Assembly (NCBI GenBank): GCA_951813085.1
Contig: OX638348.1
Coordinates: 2,365,627 to 2,429,626, forward strand
DNA: 64,000 nt
Source of the DNA: an uncultured Opitutaceae bacterium
GTDB lineage: Bacteria; Verrucomicrobiota; Verrucomicrobiia; Opitutales; Opitutaceae
Direction of reading: 5' to 3'
Shown here: in pieces, positions 1 to 8,762 of the stretch
Position numbering within the stretch: position 1 is the stretch's first letter
How the letters are laid out: each line of letters opens with the position of its first letter
Position numbers and translations under genes: made by a program
Notes under the pieces: model-generated
Databases searched by the model: none
What the model was told of the DNA's origin: nothing
The model's input: the letters and a program-made list of their open reading frames with translations, nothing else

Positions 1-183
1 TCCGTCAATGTTCATTTTAGCAAAATTTCTCAAGGAAGTTCAGCGTCTGCCGCGCGTGGCTTTCGAGAGCATCCTGGAATCGCAAGTTCTCTTTGCGCCA
101 TACATCCCATGAAATCCTGCCATCAAAAAGGAAATTGACTTATGGCCGCAACAATCTGCTGATTCTTAGCCAACGACTCGACA

Positions 184-1719
184 ATGAACGATCTACTCTT
201 TGTAAGACCCTTCGCCATTTGCCTGCTCGCCGCATTGGCAACCTCTCTGGGTACTGCGAGCCCGCGCGTAGAATCGAATTCAATTTCAATTCGCCACGAC
301 ATGCTCTTGCTCCGCGACACCAAGTCCATCGAGAGCGCTTTGCTCACATGGCCCTGGCCTCTCGGAAGGCAACCCGTAGGAAAGAACGTCAGCGAACTGG
401 CCGATGATGCCGCCAGTCGATTCCAAGATATCTATGACGACGAAAACGACATCGAGATACGGCCTGCGATCGTATCCATTTCAGGTGGATCAGACCGTCT
501 TCCCTTCCGGTCATTCGGCTCCCAACCCAGAGAGGAATTCGAGTCGAGCCTAAGCGCCTCTTGGCTGGGTGATTGGGTCGCGGGCAATCTCAGCCTGACC
601 TACGCCCATGATGCATCGGATGGAGACGATTTTCGGCTAGATGGCTCATATATCGGTATCGCCGCCGGGAATTGGGTCGCCGCTGTAGACCAAGTTGAGC
701 GGTGGTGGGGACCTGGATGGGATGGCAGCCTTATCCTGTCAAACAGTGCCCGACCGGTGCCCGCCCTTTCATTGACTCGCATCTCACCGGATCCGTTTGA
801 TTGGAAGTTGCTGAAGTGGATCGGTCCCTGGACGTTCACAACTTTCATGGGTCAATTGGACAATGTAGAACCCATCCGTGAGAACGGCATCAGAGTCGGT
901 TCGGATGCGCGGTTATTTGGAATGCGAATCGACTTCTCGCCTTTCGGCTGGGATTGGATCGATATCGGACTCAACCGAAGCGCTCAATGGGCAGGCGAAG
1001 GCCGTCCTGGAAGTTTGAGTACATTTGGAAAGCTGTTGCTAGGCGAAGACAACTCGGTTCCGGGTTCAGAAACCGACCGAAGCAACGAGCCGGGCAATCA
1101 ACTCGCAGGCGTTGACTACCGATGGTCGATTGAAGAATGGGGCTTCAGCCACTATGGACAGCTTGCCGGTGAAGACGAAGAAACGTTTCTGCCTGACGCC
1201 AATATGCTCCTGTTCGGGATTGAGAAATGGGGGGACCTCAAGAACTTGAATTCAACCTATCGCATCTACTATGAATGGGCTGATACGCGAGCGGGTCACC
1301 TAGTAGCGGATCCGCGCAGAAATCGAGCCTTCAATGTCGCCTACAATCATGGAATTTACCATTCCGGATATCGCTCTAAAGGGAAAGCAATCGGTCACGC
1401 CATGGATGGCGACAGCCTTATGCGATCGATTGGGGCGTTCGTCGTGAACGAGAACGGAAATCTTCTCGGAGCAAAGACGAGAAACTACTCAATCAATCGT
1501 GATGGCGGTGGCCGGCACTCGATTACAACTGACGCGATCGACGGATGGTCGTTCGAAGTATTTGGTGAGATAACGTTGGAGTCTGGCCTCTTCGAAGCCT
1601 GGGAAAACCAAGACGTCCAATTGAACTTTGGCATTCACTATATCGACGAAAGCAATCGAAGAACGGGCGATTCCGACAGCGATGTAGGTGGTTATCTCGG
1701 CTTGACGAAACGCTTGTGA
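184..1719 (+). CDS. Wzi-like capsule assembly / outer-membrane protein
   Basis: A 511-residue exported protein. Residues 1-25 form a signal peptide (hydrophobic ICLLAALATSLG core). The mature part is rich in alternating aromatic/polar strands, as expected for an outer-membrane beta-barrel. The central stretch around residues 155-200 (GIAAGNWVAAVDQVERWWGPGW followed by an NSARPVPALSLTR-type segment, quoted here in pieces) is the signature of the capsule assembly Wzi family. Known Wzi proteins are barrel lectins that anchor group 1 capsule to the surface. Role here is inferred: surface polysaccharide retention or export. It ends 10 bp before the convergent DUF1295 gene, and no capsule polymerase genes are visible. 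The first 183 bp of the window upstream hold no convincing complete gene. Confidence 0.8.
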   Translation: MNDLLFVRPFAICLLAALATSLGTASPRVESNSISIRHDMLLLRDTKSIESALLTWPWPLGRQPVGKNVSELADDAASRFQDIYDDENDIEIRPAIVSISGGSDRLPFRSFGSQPREEFESSLSASWLGDWVAGNLSLTYAHDASDGDDFRLDGSYIGIAAGNWVAAVDQVERWWGPGWDGSLILSNSARPVPALSLTRISPDPFDWKLLKWIGPWTFTTFMGQLDNVEPIRENGIRVGSDARLFGMRIDFSPFGWDWIDIGLNRSAQWAGEGRPGSLSTFGKLLLGEDNSVPGSETDRSNEPGNQLAGVDYRWSIEEWGFSHYGQLAGEDEETFLPDANMLLFGIEKWGDLKNLNSTYRIYYEWADTRAGHLVADPRRNRAFNVAYNHGIYHSGYRSKGKAIGHAMDGDSLMRSIGAFVVNENGNLLGAKTRNYSINRDGGGRHSITTDAIDGWSFEVFGEITLESGLFEAWENQDVQLNFGIHYIDESNRRTGDSDSDVGGYLGLTKRL

Positions 1720-1729
1720 AGCAGAGGGC

Positions 1730-2602
1730 CTATCGCAGCAGGCGAGGAAATAAAATCGGAGTGCTCGATTTATAGGCTTCGTAGTCTTCCTGCCCTCCCC
1801 ATTTCTCATTGGCGCGTCTTTCAAGTAGTGGAATTCCACTTACCTTCATTAGAAGAATTGTCACGAAAAGCGGCGAGCTCAAGGTCCCCCACTGCCACCC
1901 TTCAAGCGCAGGTATCGCAACTATAGCAATTCCAATCCACAACACGATTTCCCCAAAATAGTTGGGATGCCGCGATAGCGACCAGAGCCCCGTTTGAATG
2001 AACTTACCCTGATTCGAATCATTCTCCTTGAATCGCTTCTTTTGGTGATCCGACACTGCCTCTATCGCAAAGCCGACTATCCAAACAACAACGCCAAGAA
2101 TCGCTATCCACCCCAATGGCTTTCTCGTTGTTGAGGCAATCGCGGCGAGCGCCGCGGAAAGCGTAAAGGTGACCCAAAGGCCCTGCAATGTCCATGCTCC
2201 CAAAAACCGCGCAAAAGAGTGTTTCAGAGCATCGAACCGTTCGTCCTTTCCCACTCGATGAACCCGTCGAAACAGAAACAAAGACAATCGAAGCGCCCAT
2301 ATGCAAATCATGGCGAGCAAGAGCCATGAACGAGCGTCAATTTCTGGACTGAGAAGGACCGCAACAACGGTTGCCAGCATAAAGGTTGCCCCTCCTGCCA
2401 AGTCGAAAAAACGCTCGCTGCGAAGCAAGAACGCAGGAACGAATGCGACCCATTGAATAGAGAATGCCAAGATTACCGCGACATGAAAAGGATGCGTCCA
2501 ATCCAATCGGTAGGCCCCATCGCTACCCAAGAATGCAAATCCCCAGCCCATCAAAAGGATCAAGGGAATCGCTACCAAAGATACTTTCTCATCTTTTGAC
2601 AT
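1730..2602 (-). CDS. DUF1295 / steroid 5-alpha-reductase-like membrane protein
   Basis: A 290-residue integral membrane protein with about seven hydrophobic segments. Near residue 215 it has GLWSLSRHPNYFGE, the conserved C-terminal motif of the DUF1295/ICMT/steroid reductase superfamily, followed by GIPLLERRANEKWG and a YEAYKSST tail. Family members are NAD(P)H-dependent reductases or methyltransferases of lipophilic substrates; the bacterial DUF1295 substrate is not known. A TTG lies two codons upstream, but the ATG at 2602 is the natural start. It is convergent with the Wzi-like gene. Family assignment is firm; function is not. Confidence 0.85.
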   Translation of the reverse strand: MSKDEKVSLVAIPLILLMGWGFAFLGSDGAYRLDWTHPFHVAVILAFSIQWVAFVPAFLLRSERFFDLAGGATFMLATVVAVLLSPEIDARSWLLLAMICIWALRLSLFLFRRVHRVGKDERFDALKHSFARFLGAWTLQGLWVTFTLSAALAAIASTTRKPLGWIAILGVVVWIVGFAIEAVSDHQKKRFKENDSNQGKFIQTGLWSLSRHPNYFGEIVLWIGIAIVAIPALEGWQWGTLSSPLFVTILLMKVSGIPLLERRANEKWGGQEDYEAYKSSTPILFPRLLR

Positions 2603-2910
2603 GCTCAAATCTCTGCTACCAAGTAATCCTGCAGCTAGCTATCAAACCAGGAGAATCGACGATCGAACAAGCCTTGAACAGCTTTACTTGAGGCGCAATC
2701 GGAATCCTTGTTTCACCGCGGTAGGTCACATAGTTCACAATTCCAATTTCAAACGCGCTATGCGATCACAATTGCTAGATCATTCTGTCTCACCACATCC
2801 ATTGGACGAATCAGACAAACTCCGCAACCCCTAGAAATCGGACCTTAGGCAAGAAAACCAGCTATGGAATCGCGTCCATCGGACTCGGAGCCATCGAGCT
2901 TCTGCTCCAA

Positions 2911-4116
2911 GTGTATTTACTTGATCTATACATACTAGCGGGGCTTTCGCCATCGCTGGCAGGATTGGCAATTGCAATAGCTGTAGTTTGGGACGCCGTG
3001 AGCGATCCGATTATGGGTATCGTATCCGACAACACACCTTCCAAAAATGTTGCTGGAAAACGCATACCCTATTTAGTAGTCGGAGCGCTCGTCTTAGGAT
3101 TTTCGATCGGCTTTCTTTTCTCGCCTCCGAAATTTGCCGACCAGACCGGACTATTCGTCAATCTGCTTATATGGTACTTGGTGACGAGCACAGCCTTAAC
3201 CCTATTCGGAGTGCCTTACTTAGCTATCGTCAACGATATCGGCCCTGAAGCAAGCGATCGAACAGCGCTATTTAGCTCCAAGCTTGTATTTGGCTCTATC
3301 GGTCTATTGATCGGTATTGGAATTCCCGCCTATTTCGCATCAAGCGTATCGGTCGAAAGCATCTCCGATACCCTTGGCGCTAGGCGCTCAAGCGGATTCA
3401 CGATTGGGATCATCGCTGCAGCAGGATGTCTTGCAACAGCCGTATTGATTGGGCGAACCCTCCGTATCCAGAAAAAGGGTCCGAGTCGTTCCTCCAGGAA
3501 CTCATCGAGGACCATAGGGGCGATCTTGAAAGGAATCAAGTCGCCCCATTTCCTTCTACTCGCTCTCGGCTTTATAGCCATTGCGATCGGACGGTCATTC
3601 AATTCCAGTTTGGCGCTTCCCTACTATAAGAGCACACTTTCCTTCAGTGAATCGCAAATCGGACTCATACTGCTTGCGCTCACAATCGCTATCATTTGCG
3701 CTGCCCCCTATGGGGCGCTCTCGGCAATCGCTTATCCTCTCTTCGCTAAAGAGGTACTGTGGCCTATAATAATCGTCGCGATTCTCGGAGGAATCCTTGT
3801 CGCCAGCATCGTTTTCCTAGACGGGCTCTTCTCAGATTTCATCGAATCAGAAAATACACTTAACGATACCGACCTTTCAGGCAGCTACTACGGGATTTGG
3901 CGTATGCTTTCGAAAGTCGCCCGCGCCATGGGAATCGCCGCTTCGGGCTTCTTGCTTTCGAAAATTGGATACCAGGAGGCGAGCATCGACCAAAGCGTTT
4001 CGGTTGAGCGGGCAGTCGCATGGGCGTTTGGACCCGGAGTCGCCGTATTCTTCTTAATCGGCGCGATCCCTATAGTATGCGTCCTCAAATATAAGCGCCA
4101 TTCAAACGAAGTCTAA
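2911..4116 (+). CDS. MFS/GPH-type sugar:cation symporter, N-terminus unresolved
   Basis: A polytopic transporter. VWDAVSDPIMGIVSD is the glycoside-pentoside-hexuronide (GPH) symporter signature after TM1, and GVPYLAIVNDIGPEASDRT matches the conserved loop before TM4. The first canonical start in this frame is GTG at 2911, but it cuts TM1. In-frame codons from about 2848 (KKTSYGIASIGLGAIELL) clearly belong to the family N-terminus. No ATG/GTG/TTG exists between the in-frame TAG at 2776 and 2911. An ATG at 2760 opens the neighbouring frame (MRSQLLDHSV..KLRNP) and stops at 2834 just past a CCCC run (2828-2831). Removing one C would join both into about 450 residues, the usual family size. The lipocalin gene starts 4 bp downstream. 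Substrate unknown. Confidence 0.75.
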   Translation: MYLLDLYILAGLSPSLAGLAIAIAVVWDAVSDPIMGIVSDNTPSKNVAGKRIPYLVVGALVLGFSIGFLFSPPKFADQTGLFVNLLIWYLVTSTALTLFGVPYLAIVNDIGPEASDRTALFSSKLVFGSIGLLIGIGIPAYFASSVSVESISDTLGARRSSGFTIGIIAAAGCLATAVLIGRTLRIQKKGPSRSSRNSSRTIGAILKGIKSPHFLLLALGFIAIAIGRSFNSSLALPYYKSTLSFSESQIGLILLALTIAIICAAPYGALSAIAYPLFAKEVLWPIIIVAILGGILVASIVFLDGLFSDFIESENTLNDTDLSGSYYGIWRMLSKVARAMGIAASGFLLSKIGYQEASIDQSVSVERAVAWAFGPGVAVFFLIGAIPIVCVLKYKRHSNEV

Positions 4117-4120
4117 TCCA

Positions 4121-4687
4121 ATGGGTTCCTTATCTAAAAATACTACGATCGGGCATATAGCTCGCGTATCCACTCTTTTGTTGCTCGCCGCTTGCTCGAA
4201 GGATTCCGAGATCAAGCAGTCACTCGCTACTGAAGTAGAACTGGCCCGGTTCATGGGGTTATGGTACGTTCATGGGTACACTCCGACTGCAATTGACAAA
4301 GACGCTTGGAATGCGATCGAGCAGTATGAGCTCCGATCAGATGGACGAATCCAAACAACGTACTCCTTCAACAAAGGGGGCCCCCAAGGAAAGCGCAAAG
4401 TATTCAAGCCAATCGCCAAGGTGATCAACACGGAAACCAATGCCGAGTGGCGAATGCGATTTTTTGGAGTCATCACCGCGCATTACTACATCGTGTACAT
4501 TAGTCCAGACTACCAATATGCTGTAATTGGTCACCCAAACAGAAAATACGCATGGATCATGTCGCGTGACTCAGCAATATCCGCTGATCAGTACGCTTTC
4601 CTCCTGAACGAGCTCAGAGTTCGCACCTATGAAACGGACCGTATAAAACGCGTGTCGCACACCCAAGGCGAAGCGACTGCCTTGTAG
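4121..4687 (+). CDS. lipocalin family lipoprotein (Blc-like)
   Basis: A 188-residue protein with a lipoprotein signal: LLLLAAC with the lipidated Cys at position 25. The lipocalin GxW motif follows (GLWYVHG, near residue 46), with strands ending in YAWIMSRD, the typical C-terminal end of the barrel in bacterial lipocalins of the Blc type. These are membrane-anchored carriers of fatty acids or lysophospholipids, often induced by envelope stress. It lies 4 bp after the MFS transporter, so the two are probably co-transcribed. It is convergent with the sulfatase, with a 5-bp gap. Confidence 0.82.
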   Translation: MGSLSKNTTIGHIARVSTLLLLAACSKDSEIKQSLATEVELARFMGLWYVHGYTPTAIDKDAWNAIEQYELRSDGRIQTTYSFNKGGPQGKRKVFKPIAKVINTETNAEWRMRFFGVITAHYYIVYISPDYQYAVIGHPNRKYAWIMSRDSAISADQYAFLLNELRVRTYETDRIKRVSHTQGEATAL

Positions 4688-4692
4688 TGGCA

Positions 4693-6114
4693 TCAATGGC
4701 TTTTTAGGCGACCCTCGTACTCCGGACGCTTTTTCCAATCCTTGAAATAAGGTTTGTAGTCAGGTATTTCAGTCCAAAATACGCGCCTGGGATTGGGATC
4801 GGTAAGGACGCCTTCCCTATAGTCCGCTCCCTGGTCGCTTAGCTCCACTGTCGCGTTCCAATTCTCGAAGTAGCGCTGCATACGCATTGCAACCTGAGGA
4901 AGCTTATCAATGACATCGATCGACTCGCTGGGATCCGATTCCAAGTCGTAAAGCGCATATTCCTTTTCAGCAACATTGAGCGCCACTAGCTTGTAGCGAT
5001 TATCCAGTAACGCCCCCTTGTTCTGAAAACGAAAGGGTATTGGCTTTTCTCTGACGCCAAATCTTCCGGTTTTAATAGACTGGCTCAGGCTGACCCCGTC
5101 ATTGGGTTTCAGTATCGCGGATTCAGGCAGACCGGCAATTTCCATGATAGTAGGAAACATGTCGAGTACGCTCGCAGGACTTTCAGTTCTAACGCCTCTC
5201 TTAATGACCGCCGGCCATTCCAAGACGGCAGGCACGCGCAATCCGCCTTCATATACCGTTCCTTTCAACCCTCGCAATCCCCCTACGGAAGAAGGCTCTA
5301 CTTTCAGTCCCCCGTTATCGCTGCAAAACCAGACGATTGTATTCTCTTCGATTCCCAATGATCTGAGCCCCTCGCGCAAGCGACCGATGCTTCGATCCAT
5401 TGCGACCAGTTCCCCATAATGATTCTGATCGCTTTCCTTCAAGTCTCCGAACGGGGCGCGATCGCTTTCGCTTGCTCTCATAGGAGAATGAGGAGATCCA
5501 TACCAAATAGTCGTGAAAAAGGGACGTTCGTAGGTCGCCTGCCTTTCCATGAATTTCAGAGCCTCTTCCACGGCGATTTCGGAAGAGTCGCCCTTGAACT
5601 CCTCAAACGCCCCATTGCGGCTCATTACGGGATCGATATCGAAAAAATTGGTTGTCGACAGCCAATAATCATATCCGTAGCGACCAGGATGATACGGGTC
5701 CTCTCCCAAGATGGGAACGCCGGGACCTCGAACACCGTTCAAGTGCCATTTCCCGAAGTGCCCTGTCGCATAGCCTGCTTCCTGCAAGGCTCGCGGCAAA
5801 GGACGCTCTTGCAAGCGGAGAGCATTTCCGTGTTGATACACACCTGTTCGATCATTGGCTCGCCCTGTGAGCACGCTCGCGCGGGTTGGCGAGCACACTG
5901 GAGCTCCCGCATAGAATCGGTCGAAACGCAATCCGTTGGCAGCCATCGCATCCAAATGCGGCGTCTTGAGAACGGCATGCCCGTAGTAGCCGGTTTGACC
6001 CCAGCCTTGATCATCCGCCATCACGAGAACGATGTTCGGACGAGCCACCAACTGAGTATATGGTAGGGCAATCAGCGAGAAAATGAAAAGAAACAAGGAA
6101 GCAACACGGGCCAT
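4693..6114 (-). CDS. S1-family sulfatase (arylsulfatase A type)
   Basis: A 473-residue exported sulfatase with a signal peptide over residues 1-24. NIVLVMADDQGWGQTG contains the metal-binding Asp34-Asp35. The active-site motif C-S-P-T-R (Cys74, followed by ASVLTGR) is the C-x-P-x-R sequence in which Cys becomes formylglycine. Further ligands are in FCSDNGG (about residue 265). It hydrolyses sulfate esters of polysaccharides or aryl compounds in the periplasm; substrate not predictable. The modifying enzyme (formylglycine-generating enzyme) is encoded at 19145-20125 in the same window. The gene is divergent from leuA, with a 342-bp spacer. Confidence 0.93.
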   Translation of the reverse strand: MARVASLFLFIFSLIALPYTQLVARPNIVLVMADDQGWGQTGYYGHAVLKTPHLDAMAANGLRFDRFYAGAPVCSPTRASVLTGRANDRTGVYQHGNALRLQERPLPRALQEAGYATGHFGKWHLNGVRGPGVPILGEDPYHPGRYGYDYWLSTTNFFDIDPVMSRNGAFEEFKGDSSEIAVEEALKFMERQATYERPFFTTIWYGSPHSPMRASESDRAPFGDLKESDQNHYGELVAMDRSIGRLREGLRSLGIEENTIVWFCSDNGGLKVEPSSVGGLRGLKGTVYEGGLRVPAVLEWPAVIKRGVRTESPASVLDMFPTIMEIAGLPESAILKPNDGVSLSQSIKTGRFGVREKPIPFRFQNKGALLDNRYKLVALNVAEKEYALYDLESDPSESIDVIDKLPQVAMRMQRYFENWNATVELSDQGADYREGVLTDPNPRRVFWTEIPDYKPYFKDWKKRPEYEGRLKSH

Positions 6115-6253
6115 AATTCGATTTTTGCGGGTTAGCTATGGAAGCGCCAAATTTGCCCGCGTTATCATCAGATGACAAGTCTCGAGCGATGGGACGGCTC
6201 TCCTTAAGCTTCTTGACAAGACAGCCGATAACTATACTCGTTCAAGCAAGTAA

Positions 6254-6316
6254 ATGAACGTTTTCGTCCATAATCTTCTACGACTTACGAAGCAAGACAT
6301 CCTCCTACTCGGTTAA
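6254..6316 (+). CDS. leuL: putative leucine-rich leader peptide upstream of leuA
   Basis: A 20-codon ORF starting ATG at 6254 and ending TAA at 6314-6316. It encodes MNVFVHN-LLRLTKQD-ILLLG. Six of 20 residues are Leu, in clusters LL.L and LLL, plus Ile and Val. The CTC-CTA-CTC run lies inside the 5' arm of a hairpin (6296-6328). This is the arrangement of a classical amino-acid attenuator leader: ribosome stalling at Leu codons when Leu-tRNA is scarce changes downstream folding. Leu enrichment, position 140 bp before leuA and the overlap with the hairpin are seen in the sequence. Regulatory function is inferred. It is too short for normal gene calling. Confidence 0.65.
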   Translation: MNVFVHNLLRLTKQDILLLG

Positions 6317-6409
6317 GGAGCGGATGTCGGGACGCATTTACTTTTCCCGCTAACACACAGTGAATTGATTGCGGGAATCGGCCGTTAGGCACGAACGACC
6401 TTTTGTGTT
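6296..6409 (+). promoter_or_regulatory. candidate leu attenuator: alternative hairpins and weak terminator
   Basis: Hairpin A: GACATCC (6296-6302) pairs with GGATGTC (6322-6328), with an inner TCCT/AGGA stem, and covers the last Leu codons of the leader peptide. TCCCGC at 6345-6350 can pair downstream with GCGGGA (6371-6376); alternatively its TCCC can pair upstream with GGGA (6329-6332). The two pairings exclude each other. A final hairpin GGCCGTT/AACGACC (6380-6400, one mismatch) is followed by TTTTGTGTT, a weak intrinsic terminator 50 bp before the leuA start. The pairings are visible; switching behaviour is inferred. Confidence 0.5.
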
Positions 6410-6456
6410 GCGTCACCTAATTCGCTCCCCATTCGTTGCTTTCAACCAATGCAAAA

Positions 6457-8133
6457 ATGCAAAAATCGCCCATAAGCAAATACAAGCCCTATCCGGTTGT
6501 GGATCTTCCCGATAGGGAATGGCCCAATCGAGTCATCGACTCTGCTCCTATCTGGTGCAGCGTCGACCTACGCGATGGCAACCAGGCGCTAGCGATTCCC
6601 ATGAGCGTCGACGAAAAAGTTGAGGTGTTCAAGTCACTCGTCGATATGGGGTTCAAGGAAATTGAGGTAGGCTTCCCTTCCGCATCCGAGACGGAATTTG
6701 CATTTTTACGAAGACTTGTATCGGATAATTTGATACCTGATGATGTTTACGTACAAGTTCTCGTGCAATGCCGCGAGCACTTGATTCGTCGAACATTCGA
6801 ATCCCTTGAAGGCGTAAAGAACGCCATTGTCCATATCTACAATTCGACGAATCCCCTCCAACGGAAGGTAGTCTTCGGCTTGGAACGAGATGAAATAAAG
6901 CAAATCGCGGTAGATGGAGCTACTTTGGTAAAGGAACTCGTCGCAACAGTGCCGGATACGCACATACGGTTGCAATACTCGCCCGAAAGCTTCAGCGATA
7001 CAGAGCTGGAGTTTTCCCTCGAATGTTGTGAAGCCGTTGCAGACGTATGGGAGCCCACTCCCGACAAGAAGATCATATTGAATTTGCCCGCGACGGTCGA
7101 ACTGTTCACGCCCAATGTCCATGCTGACCAGATCGAGTGGTTCTGCCGTCATTTTTCCAGACGGGAAAGCGCCATAATCAGTTTGCACACGCACAATGAT
7201 CGCGGTACCGGAGTCGCCGCAACTGAGCTCGGGCTTATGGCGGGAGCCGATCGAGTTGAAGGCACGCTATTCGGAAATGGGGAACGTACCGGCAATTTGG
7301 ATATCGTTACCGTTGGGCTTAACATGTACACCCAAGGCGTTCACCCAAATCTAGACTTTTCGAACCTGAACCAAATTCGCGAAATGTACGAACGCGTGAC
7401 CCGCATGGATGTACACGAGCGCACCCCTTACTCTGGCGATCTCGTATTTACCGCATTTTCTGGCTCTCATCAGGACGCGATCAATAAGGGATTCGCCTCG
7501 CAGGACGACGATTCGACTTCGCTCTGGCAAGTACCCTACTTGCCTATCGACCCAAAGGACATGGGTCGAAACTATCGAGCCATCATTCGAATCAACTCCC
7601 AATCCGGCAAAGGCGGCGTCGCCTACGTCATGGAAAAGGAATATGGATTCAATCTTCCGAAGGAAATGCATAAGGAGCTCGGCAAAGCCGTCAATCGGAT
7701 AGCTGATGAAATCGGCGATGAAATTACTCCAAAAGGCGTCTATTCGTGCTTTAATAGTGAATACATAAATATCCTCAAACCTCTGGAGATGGTTGAATTT
7801 CGCAGCGAACGCATCGACGACGATCTCGTGGAAGTCTGGTGCGTCGTCAACCACGACGGAAGCACCAAGAACTTGCGAGGAACTGGAAATGGCCCGATCG
7901 CCGCGTTCTTCAATGCGTTAGAGGAAATCAACATTTCCGATTTTGAGCTTCTCGCATACAACGAGCACTCCTTAGGTCGAGGAGCTGATTCCAAAGCAGT
8001 ATCCTATATCCAACTGAAGAACAAGAATACCGGAGCACGGTGCTACGGAGCCGGCATTGATACTAATATTGCGCTCGCTTCAATACGAGGGGTAGTCAGC
8101 GCCCTGAATCGGCTCATCGGGAATCGCTATTGA
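6457..8133 (+). CDS. leuA: 2-isopropylmalate synthase
   Basis: A 558-residue LeuA of the long class. It condenses acetyl-CoA with 2-ketoisovalerate, the first committed step of leucine synthesis. The HMGL-type barrel begins with SVDLRDGNQA (catalytic Arg and metal-binding Asp), and SLHTHNDRGTG supplies the metal-binding His pair. A C-terminal LeuA dimer/regulatory domain (about residues 430-558) normally gives feedback inhibition by leucine. A TTG lies seven codons upstream; ATG 6457 is preferred. No Shine-Dalgarno sequence is visible. leuBCD are not adjacent. Upstream sits the leader peptide and hairpin set, so expression is probably attenuated by leucine supply. Confidence 0.96.
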   Translation: MQKSPISKYKPYPVVDLPDREWPNRVIDSAPIWCSVDLRDGNQALAIPMSVDEKVEVFKSLVDMGFKEIEVGFPSASETEFAFLRRLVSDNLIPDDVYVQVLVQCREHLIRRTFESLEGVKNAIVHIYNSTNPLQRKVVFGLERDEIKQIAVDGATLVKELVATVPDTHIRLQYSPESFSDTELEFSLECCEAVADVWEPTPDKKIILNLPATVELFTPNVHADQIEWFCRHFSRRESAIISLHTHNDRGTGVAATELGLMAGADRVEGTLFGNGERTGNLDIVTVGLNMYTQGVHPNLDFSNLNQIREMYERVTRMDVHERTPYSGDLVFTAFSGSHQDAINKGFASQDDDSTSLWQVPYLPIDPKDMGRNYRAIIRINSQSGKGGVAYVMEKEYGFNLPKEMHKELGKAVNRIADEIGDEITPKGVYSCFNSEYINILKPLEMVEFRSERIDDDLVEVWCVVNHDGSTKNLRGTGNGPIAAFFNALEEINISDFELLAYNEHSLGRGADSKAVSYIQLKNKNTGARCYGAGIDTNIALASIRGVVSALNRLIGNRY

Positions 8134-8184
8134 TTCGACCGTTGAGGCCAACCCGAATTCAGCTTTGACCGGAGGACGAGGGCG

Positions 8185-8691
8185 CTACTTGGAGCGGTGC
8201 CCTCCTCCTCCCACATACCCAATGTCTTGGAGCCTCTCCCCGAATACCCGATACGCCCGGCCAAAACCTAAAACAAGGCGCCCTTCGATTGGAGACAGTT
8301 CGAACAAATCGAAATCCACCAGCCCCTTCAATGATGCCACCGTCTCCCCATGGCGGGCTTCCAAAGCATCCATGCTCGAGCGCCACTCGCTCGTTCCCCG
8401 TTCGACAACTTGGGCCGAGCAGTCGACAGTCAGTCGCTTGCGCGCAAATAGGTTGTCGGCAGTAGACTCATCCTCGATCAGCATCGCGCTAGCGAGCCTC
8501 GACCGTCTTATCTGCGAGGTATGCTTCGCCATCGAGCTGATATATACAAAGAAATGGCGAGACTCGTCTACGAATACCGGAGCATAGCTTGAAAGCGGTT
8601 CACCTTTCGATCCCGAAGACGCCAGTATAACGGAGCGAATCGATGCAATCAGCTCCTCCATTTCAACCTGAGCGCTCTCGAATTCATCCAT
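8185..8691 (-). CDS. HugZ-like / pyridoxamine 5'-phosphate oxidase-fold protein
   Basis: A 168-residue protein with the split-barrel flavin/haem-binding fold. Near the start it has SYAPVFVDESRHFFVYISSMAKHTSQI. In the middle is a LIEDE..ADNLFARKRLTV segment typical of the HugZ branch, and the C-terminus has the conserved VLGFGRAYRVFG. HugZ proteins bind haem or flavin and take part in haem use; some relatives are oxidoreductases. It is convergent with leuA. It lies 71 bp downstream of the methyltransferase on the same strand and may be co-transcribed with it. No haem transport genes are nearby, so the role is open. Confidence 0.8.
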   Translation of the reverse strand: MDEFESAQVEMEELIASIRSVILASSGSKGEPLSSYAPVFVDESRHFFVYISSMAKHTSQIRRSRLASAMLIEDESTADNLFARKRLTVDCSAQVVERGTSEWRSSMDALEARHGETVASLKGLVDFDLFELSPIEGRLVLGFGRAYRVFGERLQDIGYVGGGGHRSK

Positions 8692-8762
8692 GGTCCTATT
8701 GCTAATGCGGCCTGGGTTCTGCGAATCAACTCAAAACCGTGCATCGAAAAACAAACCGGCAC

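Noticed and set aside
1..110. A minus-strand open stretch ending in codons for ALESHARQTLNFLEKFC
   Set aside because: It looks protein-like but has no start codon after an upstream in-frame stop; at most a gene remnant, not reportable as a gene.
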